NCBI GenBank assembly: GCA_947444925.1
Contig: CANFBW010000013.1
Span: 1-64,000, forward strand
Origin: Flavobacteriales bacterium
GTDB lineage: Bacteria; Bacteroidota; Bacteroidia; Flavobacteriales_C; GCA-002722245
Length of the DNA stretch: 64,000 bases
Direction of reading: 5' to 3'
Shown here: one piece after another, positions 18,791 to 26,406 of the stretch
Numbering within the stretch: position 1 is the first letter of the stretch
How the letters are laid out: the number at the start of each line of letters is the position of its first letter
The notes under the pieces: generated by a model
Database searches by the model: none
What the model saw: only the letters and a program-made list of their open reading frames with translations
What the model was told of the DNA's origin: nothing
Position numbers and translations under genes: made by a program

Positions 18791-18943
18791 TTGCATGCTA
18801 ATAAAACGATCAAACACCATCTAATAAAAAATTTATTTGCTCTTCTTTTTCTTTTGATAGTGTTACTAACAGGAGCCTGCACAAAGAAAGCCAACACAAA
18901 CACCGTTCAATCGTCCAATACCGCGAAGAGAATGGGTTTGTAA
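18791..18943 (+). CDS. Possible small lipoprotein, 50 residues
   Basis: An open frame starting at TTG encodes a short basic leader, a hydrophobic run (LFALLFLLIVLLTGAC) and a hydrophilic tail KKANTNTVQSSNTAKRMGL. The lipobox LTGAC is good, so the mature peptide would be a lipid-anchored chain of about 20 residues. No ATG precedes the hydrophobic run, which is the main weakness. It sits between the GH3 terminator and the kdgK promoter with no partner. Entericidin-like small lipoproteins have a similar layout, but no homology is claimed. Confidence 0.35.
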   Translation: MHANKTIKHHLIKNLFALLFLLIVLLTGACTKKANTNTVQSSNTAKRMGL

Positions 18944-18948
18944 TCCAA

Positions 18949-19122
18949 CTATTTAATAGTCTTAATCACTTTATCAACGTTAGCTTTAAACACCAGACCG
19001 CGATTGTGCAAAATACGATCCACGTCCCTACGGACACAACAGCTTTTAGAGCTATTTTTTATTGTGCTGATAACTTCAAAATTTAAATGGATGACAATTC
19101 CAATAAAAAGCAGAAAAAATAA
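18949..19122 (-). pseudogene. Possible remnant of a small membrane-protein gene
   Basis: A minus-strand frame of 57 codons lacks any ATG but reads like protein: a hydrophobic stretch (LFFLLFIGIVIHL) followed by a basic segment with SKSCCVRRDVDRILHNR and ending ANVDKVIKTIK. It is bounded upstream by a stop codon. The lack of a start suggests a truncated or decayed gene, or a frame kept by chance. It overlaps the region just upstream of the kdgK promoter. Confidence 0.25.
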
Positions 19123-19123
19123 T

Positions 19124-19131
19124 TATATTTG
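19124..19131 (+). promoter_or_regulatory. -7 element upstream of kdgK
   Basis: TATATTTG matches the Bacteroidota -7 consensus TAnnTTTG exactly and lies 35 bp before the kdgK start. No clear TTG -33 element is found at the usual distance. Confidence 0.45.
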
Positions 19132-19166
19132 ATTAAATAAACCGTGTACGAACACACTATGTAGAT

Positions 19167-20177
19167 ATGACCAGTAACGTGCTAACATGGGGAGAGGTGA
19201 TGTTGAGATTGTCGTCACCAAATAACCAAAGATTTTCGCAAAGCGAATCCTTTGAGGCTTGCTATGGCGGATCAGAAGCCAACGTAGCCGCATCTTTAGC
19301 AAAACTAGGGATACCATCGTCCTTCGTTACTCGTGTTCCAAAAAACGACTTGGGAGAAGCGGCACTTTCCACTTTTAATTATTACGGTGTGGATACTTCG
19401 GCAAGTAGCATTGGTGGTGACCGACTGGGATTGTACTATTTAGAAAAAGGTGTTTCCTCTCGACCGGGAAAAGTAATTTACGACCGTGATCTTTCCTCCT
19501 TTGCTACAATACAGCCTGGAATGATCAACTGGAAAAAAGTATTTAAAAACATTCAGTGGTTTCACTGGAGTGGTATCACTCCGGCCTTAAACAAAACTAT
19601 GCCTGCTGTTTGTTTAGAAGCTTTGAAAGTTGCCACTGAAATGGGAATCACAATATCCTGCGATTTAAATTACCGCGCCAATTTGTGGAAGTACAACAAA
19701 AAAGCAAATGAAGTATTGCCCGAACTATTGCAATACGTTGATGTATTGTTTGGTGGAAAAGGTGATTCGGAATTAATGCTGAACATAAAAATCAAAGAAA
19801 AAGATGCTCACGAAAAAGTATTTGCATTGTGGCAAAAAGAATTTCCGCGCATAAAAACAATAGCCTCCACTGGCCGCACTGAGGCAAATGCAAGCAAATG
19901 CAATTGGCAGGGATTCATTTGGCAAGACAAGCGTTTGTATACTTCCACGCAATACCACATCTCACACATTGTTGATCGCGTTGGCGCAGGTGATGCCTAT
20001 AGCGCTGGAATTATTTATGGATTGCTCAAAAACAAAAATGATTTACAAAAAGTGGTGGAGTTTGCCACAGCTGCTTCCTGCTTAAAATACAGCATTGTTG
20101 GCGATGTAAATTTAGCAACAGTGAATGAAGTTGAACAACTTATGCTTGGCAATGCAGGCGATAGAATAGCACGTTAA
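19167..20177 (+). CDS. kdgK: 2-dehydro-3-deoxygluconokinase (PfkB family)
   Basis: A 336-residue cytoplasmic sugar kinase that would phosphorylate 2-keto-3-deoxygluconate (KDG) to KDPG. The PfkB layout is clear. An N-terminal GEVMLRLSSPNNQRFSQ strand and the GGSEANVAASLAKLG substrate-site motif are followed by the ATP-binding signature DRVGAGDAYSAGI near residue 272 with catalytic Asp276. The specific call to KDG rests on family resemblance and on the aldolase gene that follows after 2 bp. The gene is first in a three-gene operon with kdgA and an MFS transporter. Confidence 0.88.
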   Translation: MTSNVLTWGEVMLRLSSPNNQRFSQSESFEACYGGSEANVAASLAKLGIPSSFVTRVPKNDLGEAALSTFNYYGVDTSASSIGGDRLGLYYLEKGVSSRPGKVIYDRDLSSFATIQPGMINWKKVFKNIQWFHWSGITPALNKTMPAVCLEALKVATEMGITISCDLNYRANLWKYNKKANEVLPELLQYVDVLFGGKGDSELMLNIKIKEKDAHEKVFALWQKEFPRIKTIASTGRTEANASKCNWQGFIWQDKRLYTSTQYHISHIVDRVGAGDAYSAGIIYGLLKNKNDLQKVVEFATAASCLKYSIVGDVNLATVNEVEQLMLGNAGDRIAR

Positions 20178-20179
20178 CT

Positions 20180-20842
20180 ATGGAGAAATATCAACATACA
20201 TTTTCCACATTAAATGAAACCAGAATGATTCCGGTTTTTTATCATGCTGATTTATCAACTTGCGAAAAAATCATTGAAGCCTGCTACCACGGAGGCGTAC
20301 GCGCATTTGAATTTACCAACAGAGGAGACAATGCACTGGAACTTTTTAGCGCATTAAAAAAATATTGCAGCACAAATTTTTCTGATTTGCTTCTTGGCGC
20401 GGGATCAATTTTAACGGTGAAAAATGCACACGACTTTATCCACGCCGGAGCCGATTTTATTGTGTCGCCAATATTGAAAGAAGAAATATTAATTGCTTGT
20501 CGACAACAAAACATTTATGCCATTCCAGGGTGTATGACATTGTCGGAAATTGCACAAGCACAAGAATGGGGCTCCGACATTATTAAACTTTTTCCTGGAT
20601 CGGTGCTCGGACCACAATTTGTTTCGGCCGTACTAGGCCCAATGCCAAAATTAAAATTAATGCCCACTGGTGGTGTTGAACCCACCAAAGAAAATTTGCA
20701 AGCTTGGTTTCAATCGGGTGTTGTTTGTGTTGGAATGGGATCACAATTGCTATCGAAAAAAATAATAGCCAGTGAAAATTACTCGCAACTCACTACGGAA
20801 ATAAAAACTATTTTATCCATCATCAACAGCATTAGCAAATGA
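20180..20842 (+). CDS. kdgA: KDPG / 4-hydroxy-2-oxoglutarate aldolase
   Basis: A 220-residue class I aldolase that splits KDPG into pyruvate and glyceraldehyde 3-phosphate, the last step of uronate breakdown. Family motifs include MIPVFYHAD, the GVRAFEFTNRG strand carrying the catalytic Glu, GAGSILT, the Schiff-base Lys136 in DIIKLFPG, and the phosphate-binding MPTGGV. The length is normal for Eda-type enzymes. It follows kdgK by 2 bp and overlaps the transporter start by 4 bp (ATGA), which indicates translational coupling. Confidence 0.92.
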   Translation: MEKYQHTFSTLNETRMIPVFYHADLSTCEKIIEACYHGGVRAFEFTNRGDNALELFSALKKYCSTNFSDLLLGAGSILTVKNAHDFIHAGADFIVSPILKEEILIACRQQNIYAIPGCMTLSEIAQAQEWGSDIIKLFPGSVLGPQFVSAVLGPMPKLKLMPTGGVEPTKENLQAWFQSGVVCVGMGSQLLSKKIIASENYSQLTTEIKTILSIINSISK

Positions 20843-22119
20843 ATGCACCTATAGGCAAATACAGATGGCGAATTGCTTCTTTGTTGTTTTTTGCAACAAC
20901 AATAAATTACATTGATCGTCAGGTTTTAGCGCTCGTAGCTACCGACGATGGATTTATTCGTGATGTTGGTTTGATGGGTAGCGACGGGAAAATTAACAAA
21001 GAACTTTTTGGCTATTTGGATGCCGCATTTAAAGGAGCATATGCCTTGGGATTTTTGCTGATGGGAAATGTTTTGGATAAGTTGGGGAGCAAAAAAGGAT
21101 TTAGTATTTCTATTGTATTATGGAGCATCGCCGCTGCGGGACACGCCTTAGCAAGATCCATTTTCGGCTTGGGCATCGGTCGCTTTTTTTTAGGCATTGG
21201 AGAAGCCGGAAACTTTCCTGCCTGTGTAAAAACAGTCGCCGAATGGTTTCCAAAAAAAGAACGCTCCTTTGCCACTGGTTTGTTCAATGCCGGTTCAAAC
21301 ATCGGAGCTATTCTTGCGCCTTTAATGGTGCCCTTCTTAGTCATTCAATATGGTTGGCAAAGTGCATTCATTGTTACGGGAGCATTAGGATTTATTTGGT
21401 TGATTTTTTGGATCATCACTTACAAAAAACCAGAAGAACATTCCAAACTTTCCAGTGAAGAACTAGCATACATCAACAGCGACAAAGAAGTAGAACCTAA
21501 AAATAAAATTGGTTGGTTTAAATTACTGACCTACAAACAAACCTGGGCTTTCGCTTTCGGACGAATGTTCACCGATCCTGTTTGGTTTTTGTTTTTAACG
21601 TGGCTGCCCATTTTCTTTAAAGAGGAACACAACGTTGATTTGAAATCAATGTTTATCCCCATGTTGGTGATTTATCTCATCTCTGACGCCGGAAGTATTC
21701 TCGGTGGATGGTTCTCCTCCAACTTGATTAAAAAGGGGTACACAGTTAACAAGGCGCGAAAATTAACCATGCTCATTTGTGCGATAGCAGTCACTCCAAT
21801 TTTCTTTGCTTCTATTACGTCAAACATCTACATAGCAATTGCATTGATTTCACTCGCCACAGCAGCGCATCAAGCGTGGAGCGCAAATTTACTGACTACG
21901 GTTTCTGATTCTTTTCCAAAATCAGCAGTAGCTTCTGTAGTTGGAATTGGCGCAATGACAGGCGCTTTGATGGGCATGATAGTGGCTGCGTTAACAGGAT
22001 TGATCTATCAGGAATTCGGACCAATACCTTTGTTTGTTTTTGCGAGCTGTGCTTATTTGCCTGCGCTATTCTTGTTGAATCGCTTCAACAAAACATTGGA
22101 ACCAATTGAAATAAAATAA
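20839..22119 (+). CDS. exuT: MFS hexuronate-type transporter
   Basis: A 426-residue inner-membrane protein with about 12 hydrophobic segments, of the ACS/hexuronate group of the major facilitator superfamily. Motifs are TTINYIDRQVLALVA in helix 1, the loop DKLGSKKGF, and the helix 4-5 signature GIGEAGNFPACVKTVAEWFPKKERSFATGLFN (split here across about 20-residue blocks), typical of ExuT/GarP-like carriers. It probably imports hexuronates or their deoxy derivatives. It overlaps kdgA by 4 bp. Its stop codon abuts the stop of the convergent DUF4861 gene with no spacer. The exact substrate cannot be read from the sequence. Confidence 0.8.
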   Translation: MNAPIGKYRWRIASLLFFATTINYIDRQVLALVATDDGFIRDVGLMGSDGKINKELFGYLDAAFKGAYALGFLLMGNVLDKLGSKKGFSISIVLWSIAAAGHALARSIFGLGIGRFFLGIGEAGNFPACVKTVAEWFPKKERSFATGLFNAGSNIGAILAPLMVPFLVIQYGWQSAFIVTGALGFIWLIFWIITYKKPEEHSKLSSEELAYINSDKEVEPKNKIGWFKLLTYKQTWAFAFGRMFTDPVWFLFLTWLPIFFKEEHNVDLKSMFIPMLVIYLISDAGSILGGWFSSNLIKKGYTVNKARKLTMLICAIAVTPIFFASITSNIYIAIALISLATAAHQAWSANLLTTVSDSFPKSAVASVVGIGAMTGALMGMIVAALTGLIYQEFGPIPLFVFASCAYLPALFLLNRFNKTLEPIEIK

Positions 22120-23334
22120 TTATTTTCTCACTATCGGATTTTCACTTCTATCTACTTCATTTTTCAAAAAGGAAATGAAGGCTTCTCTATTCGAAAATTT
22201 CTTATCGTTCAATTCCCAACACGCATAAAAGCGATAGGAAAGAGGAAGAGTTGTTGATACAAATTGGACAGCGAAAGTATTGGTAACATCGGAATTTACG
22301 TTGGGTGTTTTGTAAAATCCGGCACAATCAGTTTTCTTTGAAACTACTGCCATACCGAGGTATTCGCCATTGAAAGCTTGTTTGTCATGTGTATAGAAAA
22401 TGCTGTGGTTCAAATAATTTTCTTGATACATTGTGTCCGAATGCAAATTCACAATACCTACCACCAACTGCATATTTTTTGGCATTTCAGAAATTGAAAT
22501 CTCATTGTTATAAAAATATTTTCCTGCGCTGATTTCTACTTTATGATGAATGTTAATGAGCTGAGAATCCACCATAAAATTATTGTAGTTCAAGTTGAAA
22601 GTGGTTTGCAATATTCCTTCCGACAATCCATCAAAATTGGATTCTTTGTATTGTGAAACACGATATAGAGAATCCACATTTTTAACAGCAATGGCGCCTG
22701 CTCCTAAAGAAGAACCCACTTTTAAAATATCCATGCCCCAAGATTGCAACTCGTGATAATTTTGATCAACACCTACTCGATCTAAAATCATTCCAGGCAA
22801 TTTTTTTCCGAAAATATCGATGCCATTTCTCTCATCAAAATAATTTCGAAAAGCCACTTTATCATTCTCCCAACCCGGACCTTCAAACTGAAAATATTTT
22901 TGAGTGGTGTCGGTATTTTTTCCAGCCAATCGGTTGGCAGTAGTGCACTCTTCAAATTCCTTTCCATTATTTTTCTTTTTGGCAAATCGGAAATTGGTGC
23001 GCGCTGCATACACTGGCGCTGCAGTGCTTTCAACAAAAACTATTTCTACTTTTTTTATTTCAAGAGCAGCAAAATTCAAATTCATCAACAAACGATCCCA
23101 CTGTGAATCACCATTGGTATCCAATAATTGCGAAGGAATTGTATCCTCATTACAAAGAATTAAAGGCAGCATATCATTGGCGCAATTTTTAAAAACACTA
23201 TCGCTTCTTAATAAAGAAATTTGCTCATCCATTCTTTCAAAAGAAGATGGATTACTGAAAGTGATTTCATTCTTCACACAATTAGTGCAGCTAAAAAGCA
23301 ACGAAGAAATAGAAAGTAAAAAAAGAGTACGCAT
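22120..23334 (-). CDS. DUF4861-like lipoprotein of the uronate cluster
   Basis: A 404-residue protein. The start was moved to the Met beginning a lipoprotein signal, MRTLFLLSISSLLFSC (lipobox LFSC). The upstream frame to 23385 would overlap kduD. The segment GPGWENDKVAFRNYFDERNG and the later DYHELQ-like region (ELQSWGMDILKVGSSLGAGAIA) are what I associate with DUF4861, a family common in Bacteroidota polysaccharide loci. No enzyme activity can be assigned with confidence. It is the last gene of the operon GH88-kduI-kduD, 7 bp after kduD, so it probably acts on or binds uronate-containing glycans in the periplasm. Confidence 0.7.
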   Translation of the reverse strand: MRTLFLLSISSLLFSCTNCVKNEITFSNPSSFERMDEQISLLRSDSVFKNCANDMLPLILCNEDTIPSQLLDTNGDSQWDRLLMNLNFAALEIKKVEIVFVESTAAPVYAARTNFRFAKKKNNGKEFEECTTANRLAGKNTDTTQKYFQFEGPGWENDKVAFRNYFDERNGIDIFGKKLPGMILDRVGVDQNYHELQSWGMDILKVGSSLGAGAIAVKNVDSLYRVSQYKESNFDGLSEGILQTTFNLNYNNFMVDSQLINIHHKVEISAGKYFYNNEISISEMPKNMQLVVGIVNLHSDTMYQENYLNHSIFYTHDKQAFNGEYLGMAVVSKKTDCAGFYKTPNVNSDVTNTFAVQFVSTTLPLSYRFYACWELNDKKFSNREAFISFLKNEVDRSENPIVRK

Positions 23335-23341
23335 AAAATTA

Positions 23342-24127
23342 CTATTCAATTGGTTTACCAATGGTAGCAAGTATTCCACCATCAACGTATAAAATATGTC
23401 CGTTCACAAAATCAGATGCAGGTGCAGCTAAAAAAACAGCAGCACCTTTTAAATCGTTGGGATTTCCCCATTTGGCGGCAGGTGTGCGATTAATAATAAA
23501 ATCGTTGAATGGATGTCCGTCAACACGAATTGGAGCAGTTTGTTCGGTTTCAAAATAACCCGGACCGATGCCATTCGTTTGAATATTGTACCTCGCCCAT
23601 TCGGTAGCCATATTTTTTGTGAGCATTTTCAATCCGCCTTTTGCTGCAGCGTAAGCGCCTACGGAGTCTCTACCTAACTCACTCATCATGGAACAAATAT
23701 TAATTATTTTTCCACCACCTTTTTCAATCATGCTTTTTACCACGTGCTTGGCCATAATAAATGGTCCAACTAAATCCACATCAATCACCTTTTTAAAATC
23801 ATCAACTTCCATTTCCAACAAAGGCGTTCGCAAAATCATTCCCGCGTTGTTCACCAGCACATCAATGCTTCCAACCTCTATGGTGATTTTTGCAATGGCG
23901 GCTTTAACTTCAATTTCATTGGTCACATCAAATAAATATCCATGCGCTTTCAAAGAGCATTTTTTGTATTCGGCCAATGCCGCTTCCATTTTTTGTGCAC
24001 TGTGACCATTGATCACCAGCGTTGCTCCAGCCTCTCCCAATCCTTTGGCCATGGCCATTCCCAAGCCGTGTGTTCCACCAGTAATCAAAACTATTTTGTT
24101 GCTTAAATCAAATAAATTATTGGACAT
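23342..24127 (-). CDS. kduD: 2-deoxy-D-gluconate 3-dehydrogenase / DKII reductase
   Basis: A 261-residue short-chain dehydrogenase that would reduce 2,5-diketo-3-deoxygluconate (DKII) to KDG with NAD(P)H in the cytoplasm. The cofactor motif TGGTHGLGMAMAKGL is at the N-terminus, NNAG at about residue 90, the catalytic Ser and Tyr-x-x-x-Lys in SVGAYAAAKGGL, and the C-terminal GHILYVDGG. It lies between kduI (4 bp upstream) and the DUF4861 gene. Generic short-chain dehydrogenases look alike, so the call to KduD depends on the neighbouring kduI and kdgK-kdgA. Confidence 0.9.
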   Translation of the reverse strand: MSNNLFDLSNKIVLITGGTHGLGMAMAKGLGEAGATLVINGHSAQKMEAALAEYKKCSLKAHGYLFDVTNEIEVKAAIAKITIEVGSIDVLVNNAGMILRTPLLEMEVDDFKKVIDVDLVGPFIMAKHVVKSMIEKGGGKIINICSMMSELGRDSVGAYAAAKGGLKMLTKNMATEWARYNIQTNGIGPGYFETEQTAPIRVDGHPFNDFIINRTPAAKWGNPNDLKGAAVFLAAPASDFVNGHILYVDGGILATIGKPIE

Positions 24128-24131
24128 ATCC

Positions 24132-24974
24132 TTATTTTAAATCGTTTATAGCTACTGCATCCATATCTGAATAATCTAAATTTTCTCCTGCCATTCCCCA
24201 AATAAAAGAGTAATTTGAAGTTCCTGCACCACAATGAATCGACCATGCCGGAGAAATAATTGCCTGTTCATTTTGCATCCATACGTGACGCGTTTCTTGC
24301 GGCTGACCCATGAAATGGCAAACGGAATGATCGACTGGTACTTCAAAATAAAAATACACTTCCATTCGTCTGTTGTGTGTGTGCGCAGGCATCGTATTCC
24401 ATACACTTCCTTCGTTCAATTCTGTTAAACCCATTTGCAGCTGACAAGAATCCAACACCGAATTCACGAGCAATTTATTTATAGTGCGTGAATTCGCTGT
24501 GCTAGTACTGCCCAACACCAGCTTGTCGGCCATAGCTCTTGTAATTAACTTTGATGGATACTCCTTGTGCGCAGGAGTTGAATTCAAATAAAATTTTGCC
24601 GGAGCATCTTCATTTACACTTTCAAAAACAACCTCTTTAGTTCCTTTACCCAAATACAAAGCCTCTTTAAAATTCAGGGTATAAGATCCATGTTCAGTGC
24701 GAACAATTCCTTGTCCACCAACATTAATAATTCCCAATTCTCTGCGTTCCAAAAAAAACTGTGCACGCAATGGCGCAATGGTATCCAACTTCACCGCTTT
24801 ACTCACAGGCCAACATCCGCCACTAATAAAACGATCGTTCATACTGTAAACCAAGTTCACGCTATCCTTCACGAACAAGGTCTCCATTAAAAATTCTTCA
24901 CGAATTCTTTTGGTATCGTAAGTAGCAAAATCCTTTGGATGATTGCTGTATCGTTCGGTGTAAATGGTACTCAT
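24132..24974 (-). CDS. kduI: 5-keto-4-deoxyuronate isomerase
   Basis: A 280-residue cupin enzyme that converts 4-deoxy-L-threo-5-hexosulose uronate (DKI), the product of unsaturated uronate release, to DKII. The sequence matches KduI along its whole length: FVKDSVNLVYSMNDRFISGG near the start, the ELGIINVGGQG strand, and the metal-binding PAHTHNRRMEVYFYFEV with two His and one Glu plus a later His in WSIHCGAGTSNYSFIWGMAGEN. The length is normal. It lies 3 bp downstream of the GH88 stop and 4 bp upstream of kduD, inside one operon. Confidence 0.95.
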   Translation of the reverse strand: MSTIYTERYSNHPKDFATYDTKRIREEFLMETLFVKDSVNLVYSMNDRFISGGCWPVSKAVKLDTIAPLRAQFFLERRELGIINVGGQGIVRTEHGSYTLNFKEALYLGKGTKEVVFESVNEDAPAKFYLNSTPAHKEYPSKLITRAMADKLVLGSTSTANSRTINKLLVNSVLDSCQLQMGLTELNEGSVWNTMPAHTHNRRMEVYFYFEVPVDHSVCHFMGQPQETRHVWMQNEQAIISPAWSIHCGAGTSNYSFIWGMAGENLDYSDMDAVAINDLK

Positions 24975-24977
24975 GAA

Positions 24978-26171
24978 TTATTTGTTTAAGTGTTTTTTAA
25001 AGCGAAGTAATGCTTCAATAAAATAGTAATCGGCATAATTTAAAGGAACATCAATTTCAGATTTATTTGGTTTGTGTCCGGTAGCATGCTTGAGTAAAAA
25101 TCCAAAATTCTCATTGTCGGCATTAAAATATTTATCAGAAGACAACGACAACAAAACCTTTTCAGCGAAGGAAATATATTGTTGATTGTCTTTCACATAT
25201 TCGCTCAACTCCATTAATCCAGAAGCAAAAATTGCAGCAGCAGCAACGTCTCTCGGCTCGTTGGGAATTCCCGATGCATTAAAATCCCAGTAAGGAATTG
25301 CATCTGCTGGCAGGTTCGGATGCGACATAAAAAATTTAGCAATGCCAATGGATTGCTTTAAATACAAAGGATTTTTTGTTTCACGATACATCGTAAGGTA
25401 ACCGTAAAAAGCCCATGCTTGTCCGCGTGCCCAAGCTGATGGATCTGAAAATCCTTGTACCGTTTGCTTTTTAATTACTGCACCAGTGATGGTATCATAA
25501 TCCACTAAATGGAAAGAACTAAAATCATCCCGAAAATGATTTTTCAATGTAGTGTTGGAATGCGCCACAGCAACTTTGTACAAGTTTGAATCACCGGAGA
25601 TTTTGAACGATTCCATTAACATTTCCAAATTCATCATATTGTCGATGATCACCGGAAATTGCCATGCACCATGATCCCATGATCGGATGCATTTTGCGTT
25701 TTTATTGTAGCGCGTAATTAAGGTTTGTGAAGTCTTTAAAAAAACATTTTTGTAGTAAGGATCAGCAGTGATGGAATACGCCAATCCATGCGGACAATAA
25801 ATCATAAAACCCAAATCGTGAGTACCACTGTAATATTTAAGAGGCTCCAAAGTGCGTGTTGATTTATCGGCCAATTTTTTCAATTCAGCATCTTTTGAAA
25901 ACTGATATAAATACCATAACGAAGCTGGAAAAAAACCAGAAGTCCAATCGTACATATCAACGAACTTCACTTTACCATCGACAATTGTTCTGGGATACAA
26001 ACTATCGGCGGTGTTGTGCGCTAATGTTTTATATTTTATGATCGACTTGTTTAATGTTGCGTCAATTTGAGCAGCGTTTAAATGCGCTGCGGGCTTCTCT
26101 TTCACCAAAAATGCACTGCTTAAACAAGCCATTGAAACAGCGCCAATAATGATTACAAGTATTTTTTTCAT
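24978..26171 (-). CDS. GH88 unsaturated glucuronyl hydrolase
   Basis: A 397-residue enzyme predicted to remove the terminal delta-4,5-unsaturated uronic acid left by polysaccharide lyases. The start at 26171 gives the signal peptide MKKILVIIIGAVSMACLSSAF; a longer open frame to 26369 has no sensible leader and covers the probable promoter. Family features of the alpha/alpha-barrel include DMYDWTSGFFPASLWYLY, IDNMMNLEML (probably holding the catalytic Asp), SAWARGQAWAFYGYLTMYR, RDVAAAAIFASGLMEL and DVPLNYADYYFIEAL. The product is probably periplasmic or lipid-anchored (MACL may be a lipobox). It begins the operon and feeds kduI and kduD. Confidence 0.9.
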   Translation of the reverse strand: MKKILVIIIGAVSMACLSSAFLVKEKPAAHLNAAQIDATLNKSIIKYKTLAHNTADSLYPRTIVDGKVKFVDMYDWTSGFFPASLWYLYQFSKDAELKKLADKSTRTLEPLKYYSGTHDLGFMIYCPHGLAYSITADPYYKNVFLKTSQTLITRYNKNAKCIRSWDHGAWQFPVIIDNMMNLEMLMESFKISGDSNLYKVAVAHSNTTLKNHFRDDFSSFHLVDYDTITGAVIKKQTVQGFSDPSAWARGQAWAFYGYLTMYRETKNPLYLKQSIGIAKFFMSHPNLPADAIPYWDFNASGIPNEPRDVAAAAIFASGLMELSEYVKDNQQYISFAEKVLLSLSSDKYFNADNENFGFLLKHATGHKPNKSEIDVPLNYADYYFIEALLRFKKHLNK

Positions 26172-26232
26172 GTCGAATATTTTGAATGTTAAAACGATCA
26201 ATATAAAATCCAATTTATGAATTTTTACGTTA

Positions 26233-26340
26233 ACGAACACGGAAATTAGAACAATTTCCACAAACAATAGCGTTAACAATACTTTCAAGATAAAAAACCA
26301 CATCAATAACGAATGTGCAACCGCATGACGAACACGGAAA
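26233..26340. repeat. Pair of 13-bp direct repeats upstream of the GH88 operon
   Basis: ACGAACACGGAAA occurs at 26233-26245 and again at 26328-26340, 95 bp apart (about nine helical turns). Both lie in the stretch between the ppc terminator and the GH88 start, where a regulator of the uronate operon could bind. A looser relative (ATAACGAATG) lies between them. Confidence 0.4.
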
Positions 26341-26351
26341 ATAAAGGGCAT

Positions 26352-26386
26352 AAAAAAACCCATCAGCAAAACGCTGATGGGTTTTT
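26352..26386 (-). terminator. Terminator of ppc
   Basis: On the minus strand, AAAAACCCATCAGC pairs with GCTGATGGGTTTTT around a GTTTT loop and runs into further T residues. It begins about 20 bp after the ppc stop. The stem is symmetrical enough to act in both directions. Confidence 0.9.
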
Positions 26387-26406
26387 AAATATCTGCTTAG
26401 AAAATT

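Noticed and set aside
22904-23392. 162-codon plus-strand open frame opposite the DUF4861 gene
   Set aside because: The minus-strand frame has a lipobox, family features and operon spacing. The plus-strand product has no recognisable features.
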